This document shows, in pieces, positions 42,200-51,670 of a stretch of DNA of 64,000 bases. Position 1 is the stretch's first letter. Each line of letters opens with the position of its first letter. This DNA is from DAIRUQ01 sp036803245 (lineage in GTDB: Bacteria; Chloroflexota; Anaerolineae; UBA1429). A program made the translations under genes and the position numbers. A model generated the notes under the pieces. It was given only the letters and a program-made list of their open reading frames with translations, searched no databases and was not told the DNA's origin. The DNA lies in contig DAIRUQ010000001.1 in assembly GCA_036803245.1 (NCBI GenBank), positions 12,348 through 76,347 on the forward strand, read 5' to 3'.

Positions 42200-42769
42200 G
42201 TGCGGGTCTGTGTGTTCTGCTCGTCCAGCGATGCGGTGGACGGTTGCTACCGCGACGCCGCTCTCCGCCTTGGGGAGCAACTGGGCGCGGCCGGCCATGA
42301 GCTGATCTATGGGGGTGCGGGGACGGGATTGATGCGCGCCGTTGCCCTAGGAGCTGCTTCTCAAGGGGGGCACGTCACCGGCATCATGCCCCGCGGCATG
42401 GTGGACTATGGCCTGGCTTACGAGGGCCTCGACGAGCTGGTCGTCACCGAGTCCATGGCCGAGCGCAAGACCGAGATGGAACGTCGGGCCGATGCATTCG
42501 TGGTTCTGCCAGGGGGATTTGGCACACTGGAGGAGCTGTTCGAGGTGCTGGTGGCCAAGCAGTTGGGCGAGCTGCGGGCTCCGGTGTTGCTGGTCAACGT
42601 GCGGGGCTATTGGGATCGATTGCTGGATGTGATGGAGCAGTTCTACGCGTTGCGCTTTGCCAAGGAAGCTTTCCGCGCCCTCTATGCCGTGTGTGACGAC
42701 GCGGACGAGGTTGTAGCCCGTTTCGAGGATGATTCCCCAGCGGAGGCCCTGCCCGACAAGTGGTTCTAG
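42200..42769 (+). CDS. LOG family protein (nucleoside 5'-monophosphate phosphoribohydrolase-like)
   Basis: 189 residues from a GTG after GGAGGTGACG. CVFCSSSDAVDGCYRDAA at the N-terminus, IYGGAGTGLMRAVA, the catalytic TESMAERKTEMERRADAFVVLPGGFGTLEE (shown here as overlapping family blocks: M-x2-RK and PGGFGT-x2-E) define the LOG/YvdD family. Members cleave the ribose phosphate from cytokinin or other purine nucleotides in the cytosol. Monocistronic. Ends 13 bp from the convergent murJ stop. Confidence 0.93.
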   Translation: MRVCVFCSSSDAVDGCYRDAALRLGEQLGAAGHELIYGGAGTGLMRAVALGAASQGGHVTGIMPRGMVDYGLAYEGLDELVVTESMAERKTEMERRADAFVVLPGGFGTLEELFEVLVAKQLGELRAPVLLVNVRGYWDRLLDVMEQFYALRFAKEAFRALYAVCDDADEVVARFEDDSPAEALPDKWF

Positions 42770-42782
42770 GGCAGGGTTGACG

Positions 42783-44417
42783 CTAGGTGCGGCTCAATCG
42801 GCGCCGGGCCATGGCCAGCAGATACTCGAACTCGCTGATGCGGGCCAAGCGCGCGGCCACGGCAAAGGCGGCCAGGCCGGCCACGCCGGGAATGCCCACC
42901 ATCAAGACCTCACGGACCAGCCCGCCGCCCCCGACGAAGCGATCACAGGCCACCCAGGTCAGCCAGGCCACGGCCCCCAGCGCCAACGATGCGGCGGCCG
43001 ATTTGTAGGCCGCCTTGGCGACCCCGTAACCCCGCAATCCCTGGTACTTTTTCCCGAACCAGATCAGCATGAGCCAGGCGTGCCCCGCCAACTGGGCGGC
43101 GTTGGCGAGCACGAGTCCCAAAAAGCCCCACCCGAAGACAAACGCGCAGAGCGGCCCCACCAGCAAATAGATGCCCACCGCGGCGATGCCCACCATCACC
43201 GGCGTGACCGTATCTTTCTGGGCATAAAAGGCAAAGACCAACGGCAGGTCGATGGCCGAAAAGGGTAGGCCGATCAGGTAGATGCGCAAGGCGGCCAGGG
43301 TTTGGGCGGTCGACTGCGGCCCAAAGGCGCCGTGCTCATAGATCAGCTCGATGATCGGACGCCCCAGGGCCAAAAGCCCCACCCCGGCCGGGATGATCAG
43401 CACCAATACCAGCCGCAGCCCCTGAGAGAGGGTCACGCGGAACTGGTGCAGGTCTGTGCTGGCGTCGATCTGTGACAGCGACGGAAGCACAGCCAAGGAG
43501 ATTGCCATCGAGACCAGGCCCAATGGTAGCTGGATCAAGTAGGTGGCCTTGGCCATCCAGGTGATGGCCTCTTGCGCCGTCTGGGACGCAAAGCGGCGAT
43601 CGATGAGGATGCCGACATTTGCGACAACGATGCTGAGCAGGACGGGCGCGTACAGCTTGAGGATGCGCCCGATGACGGGATGATCGAAACGCAGGCAGGG
43701 CACGAGACGGGTGCCGCGCAAGCCTGGCAGCTGTACGAGGAGCTGGATTCCCGCAGCCAGAAGCACGCCAACACTGAGGCTCCGAATGCCCATGAGATCG
43801 GCCAGCAGCAGCACGCCCAGGATCATCCCCAGGTTGTGGGCCGGTGCACCCATGGACGGGTAGATGAACCGCTTGCGGGCATAGTGATAGGCTTGGATGA
43901 TGCCGGACATGCCATAGATCAGGACGGCTGGCACGATCAACCGGGTTAGCCGGACGCCCAAGGCGCGCGTGGCTGGATCTAGCCCGGGTAGCAGCAGCGC
44001 GGTGACAGGGCCGGCGGTCAGTTCCAGCAGAAGCACGGTGACGACGAGGACGATGCCGCCCAACGAGAGCAAGAGCGAGAGGATGCGGTCCAGCTCCTCT
44101 TTGCGCTCGGGCGTGGCATACTCGCTGAGAACCGGGACCAAAGCGGCGCTGAGCATGCCGCCCACCAGCAGCTCGTAGACCATCTTGGGAATGCCGCTGA
44201 CGGCGTCCCAGGCAGAGGTGGCGGCCGTGGCGCCAAAGGTGCCGGCGATGAGTGCCTCGCGCGCCAAGCCCAGCACCCGGCTGCCGATGTTGCCGGCGGC
44301 GTTGATGCCGGCCGACCGGGCCAGCTCCCCTACCTCGCTGGGAGCCGCCACGGGAGGCGCCGTCACCACGGCGTCAGCATCAAAGGTGGGGGTCGGGGTT
44401 AGCAACGAGTCTGGCAT
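42783..44417 (-). CDS. murJ: Lipid II flippase MurJ (MviN family)
   Basis: 544 residues with about 14 hydrophobic helices. Family blocks include GSRVLGLAREALIAGTFG, LLVGGMLSAALVPVLSEY, a conserved Arg-rich cavity (IYGMSGIIQAYHYARKRFIYP), AKATYLIQLPLGLVSMAISLAVLPSLS (two adjoining blocks) and FYAQKDTVTPV. It moves lipid II across the cytoplasmic membrane for peptidoglycan synthesis. The ATG at 44417 (MPDSLLTPTP) is chosen over one 60 bases upstream, which runs toward the terminator; the ribosome site is weak in both. A 30-residue Pro/Ala-rich extension precedes the first helix. Peptidoglycan flipping fits a walled monoderm-like cell. Confidence 0.94.
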   Translation of the reverse strand: MPDSLLTPTPTFDADAVVTAPPVAAPSEVGELARSAGINAAGNIGSRVLGLAREALIAGTFGATAATSAWDAVSGIPKMVYELLVGGMLSAALVPVLSEYATPERKEELDRILSLLLSLGGIVLVVTVLLLELTAGPVTALLLPGLDPATRALGVRLTRLIVPAVLIYGMSGIIQAYHYARKRFIYPSMGAPAHNLGMILGVLLLADLMGIRSLSVGVLLAAGIQLLVQLPGLRGTRLVPCLRFDHPVIGRILKLYAPVLLSIVVANVGILIDRRFASQTAQEAITWMAKATYLIQLPLGLVSMAISLAVLPSLSQIDASTDLHQFRVTLSQGLRLVLVLIIPAGVGLLALGRPIIELIYEHGAFGPQSTAQTLAALRIYLIGLPFSAIDLPLVFAFYAQKDTVTPVMVGIAAVGIYLLVGPLCAFVFGWGFLGLVLANAAQLAGHAWLMLIWFGKKYQGLRGYGVAKAAYKSAAASLALGAVAWLTWVACDRFVGGGGLVREVLMVGIPGVAGLAAFAVAARLARISEFEYLLAMARRRLSRT

Positions 44418-44478
44418 CTGGTGATCACACCGCTTCCATGGAGGGGCCAGGGTTCGTCTCGCGCGCAGACACGGCACC

Positions 44479-44513
44479 GCAAAAGAGGAGGGGGCGGGTT
44501 CTCACTCGCCCCC
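44479..44513 (-). terminator. Intrinsic terminator after the aminotransferase gene
   Basis: Stem GAGGGGGCG/CGCCCCCTC (44486-44494 and 44505-44513) with a 10-base loop; on the minus strand CTCTTTTGC follows. It separates the aminotransferase transcript from murJ. Confidence 0.85.
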
Positions 44514-44536
44514 TCGGTTACCAGCGATACCACACG

Positions 44537-45613
44537 CTAGCTGGCCAAGACGTCGGCCAGGGCGGTGTAGACGCCGTCAATGTCCTCCAGGCTGACATAG
44601 CCCATGTGGCCGATGCGGATCATCTCGACCCCGGGCGCCTTGGTAGAGCCGCAGATGACGTCGTGGCGTTCGCGCAACGCCGCCAGAACCTGCTTGGCGC
44701 TGCGATCGGCGCCCAGCGTGACGGCCGTGACCGTGTTGGAGTAGTGATCGGGATCCGCAAACAGCCCCAGCCCCATGTCCAGCGCTCGCTGCCGGCAGTA
44801 GGCGCCGATCTCGGCGTGGCGGGCGTACACGGCCTCGGGGCCCTCGGCCACCATGCCTTCCAGGCTCTTGTGCAGCCCATAGAGGGCCGCCACGTTTGGG
44901 GTGGCGGGCGTCTGGTTACGCTTGGCGTACTTGGCCGCCTGGCCGAGGTCCAGGTAGAACCGGGGCATGCGGGCTTGCTGAGAGGCCTCTTGCGCCCTGG
45001 GGCCAAAGCTGACCATGGCCAAGCCGGGAGGCGCAGCCCAGGCCTTTTGCGATCCGGTGATCACCACGTCGCAGCCCCAGGCATCGGCCTGAAGGCGGAT
45101 GGCGCCCAGGCCACTGATGGCGTCCACCAAGATGAGAGGCGCGGGATCTCCGGCCGACTGGATCGCCTTGCAGAGGGCGAGCACGTCGTTGGTAACGCCG
45201 GTGGAGGTCTCATTCTGAGTAAAGAGAACGGCCTTGTAGGGAGCTCCTTCGGACAGCTTGGCGGCCACACGGTCTGGATCGGCGGCTTGGCCCATCTCAA
45301 AGGTGAGGCGGGTTACCTCGGCCCCATAGGCCTCGGCAATGTCGGCGAACCGGTCGCCAAAGACGCCGACCGTCACCGCTAGCACCCGGTCGCCAGGCGA
45401 GAGGGTGTTGACGATAGCCGCTTCCATGCCGCCCGTGCCCGACGCCGTAAAGACGTGCACGTCATGCTCGGTCTCGAAAAAGAGCTTGAGCCACGTGACG
45501 ACGTCGCCAAACAGAGCCTCAAACTCGGGGCCGCGATGGTTGATCATCTGTTGGCCCACGGCGGCCATCACTTCGGGTGATAGCGGCGTAGGCCCCGGGA
45601 TCCGAAGGTTCAT
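44537..45613 (-). CDS. Class V aminotransferase (alanine-glyoxylate / serine-pyruvate type)
   Basis: 358 residues from an ATG three bases after GGAGGT (CAGGAGGTACC); the frame opens further upstream without a site. LRIPGPTPLSPEV, TASGTGGMEAAIVN, LVDAISGLGA and the PLP Lys in VITGSQKAWAAPPGLAM are typical of the AGXT/PucG branch. The C-terminal MIRIGHMGYVSLEDI is also canonical. It transfers amino groups between alanine or serine and glyoxylate or pyruvate, in the cytosol. It follows the gapped GNAT fusion gene by 71 bp on the same strand and has its own terminator. Confidence 0.95.
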   Translation of the reverse strand: MNLRIPGPTPLSPEVMAAVGQQMINHRGPEFEALFGDVVTWLKLFFETEHDVHVFTASGTGGMEAAIVNTLSPGDRVLAVTVGVFGDRFADIAEAYGAEVTRLTFEMGQAADPDRVAAKLSEGAPYKAVLFTQNETSTGVTNDVLALCKAIQSAGDPAPLILVDAISGLGAIRLQADAWGCDVVITGSQKAWAAPPGLAMVSFGPRAQEASQQARMPRFYLDLGQAAKYAKRNQTPATPNVAALYGLHKSLEGMVAEGPEAVYARHAEIGAYCRQRALDMGLGLFADPDHYSNTVTAVTLGADRSAKQVLAALRERHDVICGSTKAPGVEMIRIGHMGYVSLEDIDGVYTALADVLAS

Positions 45614-45684
45614 GGTACCTCCTGCGCTGACATCGAATGGACCGCTAGGATTGCGATATGGCACCACGACGTCGTGCAGCCACG

Positions 45685-48566
45685 CTACCTGGCATAGTCC
45701 TTGAGGCATGCATAGCGGACGGCGGCGTCCAGGTCCTCACAGGCAGCGATGAACAGAGTATACTCCACTGAGGCCTCGGGACCCAAAGTCACCCCCTGAA
45801 GGCTGCCCAGGTTCCGACCTAGGCGTCCCTGGTCGGAGGTTTCGACGTTATGGCTTGTGCTAACGAGGGCCATGGCCAGTCCGGTCCACGGATTGTGCGC
45901 TACCGCCCAGGCGTGCCCGCCGGCCCAAAGGCCCCATGGCGATGGTTCGCGGTATACGTCCTCGGCGTGCAGGACGATCTGCTCGAGGGTGCCTCCTAAA
46001 CTGGCCGCCAACGTGTGGGCAAAGATCAGCTTGCGGGGTGCACTGCGGCGATTCGCGATCCGAATGCCAATCTTGAGGACGTTGGAGCCACCCACGGTGA
46101 GGAACGAGCTCTGGATAGCCGTATCGCAGAGATCCTCTTGCTCTGGCTGACAGGTTAGTTGCACACCCCGCCAGCGCACGCCTTGGCTGTCGATTTGCTC
46201 CATGGGCTCGGCGACATGGACCTCGTCGTGGAGCAGGCCTTCCCAGCATTCGTGCTCTGGTGTAAAGACCGCCATGTNNNNNNNNNNNNNNNNNNNNNNN
46301 NNNNNNNNNNNNNNNNNNNNNNNNNNNNNNNNNNNNNNNNNNNNNNNNNNNNNNNNNNNNNNNNNNNNNNNNNNNNNGTCAGGGCCTTGGCCTCGACCAT
46401 TGATGGCTCCAGGGCCAGGTCCTCACCACTCAGCTCGACCGTGCAGTCCTGCGTGCGCATGATGACGCTGTCGATGACCAGACTCGCTTGGGCTTGATCG
46501 CCCTCGGTGAGGACCGTAGCAGGCTCGATGCGCGCATCGAGGACGGATCGCTCCCGCGGACAATCGTCGGGCGAGGCGCCGAACCAGTGCGCCAAATGCT
46601 GGCGGGCCAAGCGCCAGTCGCCCGTCCCAGCATAGAGGCCGAACGCGGTGACGTCGGACGTCTCGCCTGGGCCGATTCGTTGTTCGGCGCTGTGCAGGCG
46701 CATGCCCCAGTCTGCTACCATCTGGGTCACCTGCTCGCCCCACGCGATGGCCAGCACCGATGCCTCGCGCTCCCAGGCCAGCCAGGGCTCGGCCAGTTCC
46801 TGGGTGTTGCGGGGGACGTCGTCCCAGGTGCGAGCTACCGCGTTCCAGGGGGCGTGTACGATCCCCGCGGCGTAGGGCAGGGCGACGCGGCCGAGATCGT
46901 GATGGTCTCCGCCTGTGGTGAGGCCGAGCTGGCAGGTGTGCGTGGAGCCCCCCTCGTTCTGAAGCCAGCAGCGTAGATCAACCAGGCCATTAGCCGCGAC
47001 GCGGATATCTTGGTGGTATACCAGACCCTCGTAGCGCTCGGGATGGCAGCGCATCCGCACGACGACGCTGTTCGCCTCGGCAGAGACTTCTGTCGCAAAC
47101 GTGGCTTGGCGAAAGACCGAGGGACGGTACGGAGGCCCCAGGAGCGGGCTCAGCTGGATGATCGTCTTGGCGCTGGCTCGGCGGGCGAATGTGATCGCGC
47201 CGCCCTTGGGCTCGACTGTAAGGCGGAGATCGTCGGTCTCGATCCGCGTGGCAGCGGCGCCGCGATGCCACTGCACGTCGGCTGCTCGGCGCGACATGAC
47301 CACGACCGCATCGTCGATGGCCTCCCCGGCCGAGCCCTCACTGGGTTCGATGCGAGCGTCGATGGTGTGCACGCCCGCCTCGGCGCAGACCTGCAGCGGG
47401 AGGCGGGTCCAGCTATCGGCGGGCAGCGATAGTGCGTGCTGGGTGGCATCCAAGCTCACGCCCGCGGGAGCCGTCAGATAGAGCGTGCCCTCCAGGGGGG
47501 TGGGGCGGGCGTTGCGCAACACGAGCTGGACCTCGGATCGCTGGCCTGCGGCCAGGCTGACCGCCTCTGGAAACGTGGAGATGGACAGCGGCGTCTGCGG
47601 GACCAATCCAGGTCGTAGCTCGACGGGGGTATCACCCACCATGACGAGCACACGCGGGCTGGGCGCGCAGCCATTGTCAAGCTTGGCGGGGGCCTCTTTG
47701 GTCACCTTGACGAGCACGTCGCGTGTTATAGTCCCGTGGGGCGGCACCGTTAGTCGTTCGGCGTGGTCGACCTCGAGGCCATCAACCCCGCTAACCTGGT
47801 AGTAGAGCTCCAGGGGCTGGTCGCTCTTGTTCGACAGACGTAGGGCAAGGCTGGTCTCGCTTCCCTTGAGCGGCTTGGGCTCGCTCGGCAGGGCGGCAAT
47901 GAGCACTTGGTCCGTCTCGATGGCCAGAGGTTCGCGGCTGGCCTGGTCAATGTGGATGGTCAGATGGTCGCCATCGGCCTCCCACTGTTGTGTGTAGACT
48001 CGCGCCCCCTCCCACCGCATGTCATCGGGCGCTTGGTCGAGGGTGCGGACATAGCTGGCGTACCAGTCGTGCTTGGCAAAGAACGGCTTGGCCAGGGGCA
48101 TCTGCAGCGCGCCTGGGATAAAGCACTGCATCCACACCGAGCTGCCGGGCGTCCAATAGTGGCCCGTCTTTTTGTAGGTGGGCACCGCCTTGTAGTTGGC
48201 CGACCAGGTGCCGAGGGTCTGGCGCTTCCAGCCTTGCTCCACGGAGCGCTCGATGGTGGCCTGGATTAGCTTGCGGCCGATGCTACGGCCATGGAAGCGG
48301 GGGTTGACGTTGAGCAAGGCCAGGTAGCCCTCTCCTCCCCGCCATGACTCCATAAAACTGCAATAGCCGACGATCTCGTCGTCCAGTTCGGCCACGAGGA
48401 CGACGAGGTACTCGTCATCGTGTCGGTGGGCGCGCACCATCTCGGCCGTGATGGGCTGGCCGTCGGTCCAGGAGTGGGGCCAACCTTCATCGCTCTGGTT
48501 CCACATGGTTGCCAGGCGCTCGGCGTCCTGGTCCAGATCAATGGGCCTGATCGTCACGTTGGACAT
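45685..48566 (-). CDS. GNAT acetyltransferase fused to a large beta-rich region, interrupted by assembly gap
   Basis: The ATG at 48566 follows AAGGAGG by eight bases. Residues 1-155 are a GNAT domain (TIRPIDLDQDAERLATMW, ALLNVNPRFHGRSIGRKLI). About 770 residues follow with Ig-like or NEW3-type beta segments (LALRLSNKSDQPLELYYQVS, VQLVLRNARPTPLEGTLYLT) and a galactose-mutarotase-like stretch, without a signal peptide. The 100 N at 46278-46377 interrupt it. The part after the gap (197 residues, PEHECWEGLLHDEVH to YACLKDYAR) is in a different frame, so if one gene, the true gap length is 2 modulo 3. About 926 residues are visible. The acceptor is unknown. Promoter near 48602-48629. Confidence 0.75.
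46278..46377. other. Assembly gap of 100 N
   Basis: Exactly 100 undetermined bases inside the GNAT fusion gene; a placeholder of unknown true size. The reading frames on its two sides disagree, as expected for an arbitrary length. Confidence 1.
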
Positions 48567-48601
48567 GGGGGAGCCTCCTTGGCGTAGACTGACAGCTTGC
48601 G

Positions 48602-48629
48602 AGTTTACCGCGGATGGTGTTGTTGTCAA
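48602..48629 (-). promoter_or_regulatory. Promoter of the GNAT fusion gene
   Basis: Minus strand TTGACA (48629-48624), 16 bp, TAAACT (48607-48602), 36 bp before the ATG at 48566. Confidence 0.55.
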
Positions 48630-48655
48630 CGGCGCCGTAGGGAGCGCTTGCCGCG

Positions 48656-48685
48656 TTGCCTCTGACGCCAACCCTCGGGTAGAAT
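48656..48685 (+). promoter_or_regulatory. Promoter of the DUF4867 gene
   Basis: TTGCCT (48656-48661), 18 bp, TAGAAT (48680-48685), 46 bp before the ATG at 48732. Confidence 0.5.
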
Positions 48686-48731
48686 GGGGCTCGATGGTTC
48701 ACCCTAATGAAACCTCGATGGAGGAAGCCAT

Positions 48732-49421
48732 ATGTCCACCGTGATCGAACGTTTGCAGGCCGCGAACCCCCATGTTACCGTGCGCAGCGTGGAACACGCC
48801 GCCTTCCTACGCTACGGCCGTGTGCTAGATCGGCTGGACCCCCGCGAAATGATCGCGCGCTCCCGGGCGATCCTGCCTGGCACCGACGGGGTGGCCTATG
48901 AGCCGTCGGTGGCCGCCCTAGAGGAGCCCAGCGCGCTGAACAGCGCCATCATCCATGAGGTGTATGGCGGCATGGACGCCCAGGTGGGCTGGTGTTACGG
49001 CAGCAACCTGCAGATGGGCGCGCTGGAATACCACAAGGGCTCCGAGGTTAACGTGTGTCTCACCGAGGCGTTGCTGCTGGTGGGCGATCAGCGAGACATT
49101 CTCTACGGAGACAATCCCACCTATGACACGCGGCTGGTGGAGGCGTTCTACGCGCCCGAGGGCTGTGTGGTCGAGTTCCACCCCTGGAACCTGCACTATG
49201 CCCCCATCCATGTAATACGCGGCGGCTCGTTTGCTACGCTGGTCTATCTGCCGCGGAACACGAACACCGATCTAGCCTATCAGGTCCCGTCGGTGGGCGA
49301 GAACAAGCTGCTCTTTGCGGTGAACAAGTGGCTGCTGGCCCACCCAGATGTCAGCGACTTGGCGGCACAGGGCGCGCACCCTGGCCTGGTGGGCGACGAC
49401 ATCGTGATCACGCCCGTCTAG
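48732..49421 (+). CDS. DUF4867 family cupin-like protein
   Basis: 229 residues, ATG after GATGGAGGAAG. The central block VGWCYGSNLQMGALEYHKGSEV, followed by GDQRDILYG and CVVEFHPWNLHYAPIHV, matches DUF4867 proteins, which are predicted cupin folds often linked to sugar metabolism in Firmicutes and Chloroflexota. His residues in YHKGSE and HPWNLHYAPIH could bind a metal. No signal peptide. Function not established. Monocistronic, with a stable hairpin immediately downstream. Confidence 0.85.
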   Translation: MSTVIERLQAANPHVTVRSVEHAAFLRYGRVLDRLDPREMIARSRAILPGTDGVAYEPSVAALEEPSALNSAIIHEVYGGMDAQVGWCYGSNLQMGALEYHKGSEVNVCLTEALLLVGDQRDILYGDNPTYDTRLVEAFYAPEGCVVEFHPWNLHYAPIHVIRGGSFATLVYLPRNTNTDLAYQVPSVGENKLLFAVNKWLLAHPDVSDLAAQGAHPGLVGDDIVITPV

Positions 49422-49432
49422 CCAATGGCAGT

Positions 49433-49464
49433 GCCGTGGGGATCTCGCTCGAGATCCCCACGGC
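49433..49464. terminator. Bidirectional stem-loop between convergent genes
   Basis: A 15-bp perfect inverted repeat (49433-49447 and 49450-49464, GCCGTGGGGATCTCG and its complement) around a 2-base centre. No T-run on either side, so it may act as a transcript 3' end protector or a U-poor terminator. Confidence 0.65.
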
Positions 49465-49483
49465 TACCGCGTGACCGTCTGCT

Positions 49484-51166
49484 CTAGGGACCGATGCGCT
49501 GCCATGCAAAGCTGAGGGCGGCTCCGCCAGTGTTCTCAAAGTACTCGATCCGCAGGTGGTGCTCCCCTTGGAGCTTGATGACGGCTTCATGCCAGGTACG
49601 GATCTGATCCTGCCAGGCATCGATGACCAGCTCGTCGTCCACCCAGACGCGCACACCGTCGTCGGCCAGGGCCCGCAGGCGGTAGGTGCCTTCCGCAAAG
49701 GCGAGCTTGCGGGTGTAGCGCGCCGAGAACTGGTCGGAGCGGATCTGCTTGCTGGGAGAACCCTCGCCCCAGTCAAAGTCGATCTTGGTCTCGTTGCGGA
49801 CTACCTTGGGCTCGTTGCCCGGCGACCGACGCTCGAAATACTCGGCCTTCCACAGATTCGGCGATAGTGTCGGCGTTGGCTTGGGTTGCTGCTTTTCCCA
49901 GGCTAGATGCACCTTGGCGATGCCCTCGAGCTCAAAGTACTCGACCACCACCTCATGCTCTCCCTCCCAGATGTGCTGCAGCACGCTGTCCTCGGTATAG
50001 CCCCCGTGCCAACGGTCGATGAGCAGGTTGCCAGCCACCCACAACCGCACGCCGTCATCGGCGCGCAGGATGAAGCGATAGTCGCCCGTGCTGAACCGGA
50101 CTTTGCGGCTCCAGCGAGCGGAAAAGTGGTCGCTGGGGAGGCCACTGGCGGGGGCGTTGTAGCCCCAGTCAGCGCTCACGGCATTGTCGTTGCGCACCAA
50201 TGCGGGTGCGCCCTCTAGTCGATCGTTGCTCCAATACTCGCCGCGCCAGTCGGTGATAGTCACCGGCCAAGGAGTCGGCCAGGGCGTCGGCGAAGGTGCG
50301 CTGGTGGGCGCTGGCGTGGGCGTCGGTAGCGGCGCCTGGGTAGGCTGTTGCGTGGGCGTGGGCGTCGATGTCGCCGCAGCTTCCGGGGCCAGTCGGGCCA
50401 GGCCCTCGCGGTTGGTGTGGACGCGATAGGTTCGCCCGTCCGCCGAAAGCTGAACCAGATAGCCGGGCGTCTCTACCAGGGCACAGGCTTGGTTGGCCCC
50501 TTGGATCTCGAGACAGGCGTCACGCCAGGTGACGGGCTGCACGCTCAGCACGGCGATGCTGTCCCGGGCCAGGCCGCCCTCTCGCGCAAGGAGGTCCAGC
50601 GCGGCCGCGGACGCTCGCTCGCGCTGGGACTGTTCCAGCAGACGCGCGTGCACCGAGGCCGCCCATTGGGCCACCTCCAAGCTCTCTTGGTCGGTGGGAA
50701 TGCGCGTGCCTCGCCCCGAGAACTCGACGCGGATCGTCATGTTGTCCGGGCCGCCAGCATTGTCCGACACCTCAAAGGTAAACGGCTGATACCGGGCCAG
50801 ATAGGTAAAGTACTGGCGCAGCTCCTCGGTGGTCAGGCTAGCCTGCCACCGATCACCGCCGCAGGCCCCGCCGCTAGCGCGGTTGGAGCTGTCGATGGCG
50901 AGCTGCTCGCAAAAGCCCGCCAGGCCGCCGATCCGCTCCCAGGTCAGGCGCGTCTCGGATGGGGCAGTGACCGTGGGTTGGGGCGCCGTCGCTGTGGGCT
51001 CGGCGGTCTGCTGGGTTGCGATAGGCGTCGGCGAGGGAGCGGCCGTCGCTGGTGTGGGAGCGTCCTGACGAGACGCGTCGACCGTAGGCAGGATCAGCCC
51101 CAGCCCGAGAGAGGCCATCAGGGTGATGGCGAAAACAGTAAGCATTACTCTAAGAAAGGCTCTCAT
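49484..51166 (-). CDS. Exported protein with two PA14 domains
   Basis: 560 residues. The ATG at 51166 follows CGGGAGGT; the frame opens another 63 bases without a site. Residues 5-31 form a signal or signal-anchor (AFLRVMLTVFAITLMASLGL), followed by Thr/Pro/Ala spacers at about 36-70 and 255-300. A unique region lies between them. Two PA14-type domains follow, about 305-420 (WRGEYWSNDRLEG, RADDGVRLWVAGNLLIDRW) and about 435-558 (WKAEYFERRSPGNEP, ALADDGVRVWVDDELVIDAW). PA14 domains bind carbohydrates or mediate surface contacts. The protein lies outside the cell. Monocistronic. Confidence 0.9.
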   Translation of the reverse strand: MRAFLRVMLTVFAITLMASLGLGLILPTVDASRQDAPTPATAAPSPTPIATQQTAEPTATAPQPTVTAPSETRLTWERIGGLAGFCEQLAIDSSNRASGGACGGDRWQASLTTEELRQYFTYLARYQPFTFEVSDNAGGPDNMTIRVEFSGRGTRIPTDQESLEVAQWAASVHARLLEQSQRERASAAALDLLAREGGLARDSIAVLSVQPVTWRDACLEIQGANQACALVETPGYLVQLSADGRTYRVHTNREGLARLAPEAAATSTPTPTQQPTQAPLPTPTPAPTSAPSPTPWPTPWPVTITDWRGEYWSNDRLEGAPALVRNDNAVSADWGYNAPASGLPSDHFSARWSRKVRFSTGDYRFILRADDGVRLWVAGNLLIDRWHGGYTEDSVLQHIWEGEHEVVVEYFELEGIAKVHLAWEKQQPKPTPTLSPNLWKAEYFERRSPGNEPKVVRNETKIDFDWGEGSPSKQIRSDQFSARYTRKLAFAEGTYRLRALADDGVRVWVDDELVIDAWQDQIRTWHEAVIKLQGEHHLRIEYFENTGGAALSFAWQRIGP

Positions 51167-51331
51167 GATACCTCCCGATGGGCGGTCTCTATCTGACCCT
51201 CGTTCGTGGTCGGCCGCCCTTGTGTTCACATACTGGACGCGAGCAGGTGCACGCCGGTTCCAGTCAGCGTTCGGGGAACCGTGAGCTGGGTTGTGCGTAT
51301 AGGAGCCATAACAGGATCAGGAGGGAACACA

Positions 51332-51607
51332 ATGGACGATCAAGAGCAGCGGCAAGAAGGCAGTCACGTGGAGTGGGAAGAGCTGCGAGTGGCGGGGACC
51401 GACATCCTGGAAAAGATCAAGGAGCTGATCCACCAGGGCAACATCCGACGCATCGTCATTCGCCAGGGCGACAATACGATCATGGAGCTCTCGCTGACCT
51501 GGGCGGCGGTGGGCACGTTGTTGGCGCCGGTGTTGGCGGCCGTGGGCGCTTTTGCCGCGCTGGCCACCGACTGTACCATTGCGGTGGAACGGTTGGTGGA
51601 GGACTGA
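51332..51607 (+). CDS. DUF4342 domain small membrane protein
   Basis: 91 residues from an ATG after CAGGAGGGA. Residues 25-50 read ILEKIKELIHQGNIRRIVI, and the hydrophobic C-terminal half LTWAAVGTLLAPVLAAVGAF is the DUF4342 hallmark, usually found after a UBA-like helix; here the N-terminal part is short and charged. One or two membrane passes are likely. Function unknown. It precedes the P-loop kinase-like gene by 63 bases on the same strand. Confidence 0.85.
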   Translation: MDDQEQRQEGSHVEWEELRVAGTDILEKIKELIHQGNIRRIVIRQGDNTIMELSLTWAAVGTLLAPVLAAVGAFAALATDCTIAVERLVED

Positions 51608-51670
51608 TTCGGCCGCGGGCAAGGGCCGATGGTGCCCGGCTTGAGGTCCAGCGCACTAGAGGAGCCTGCC

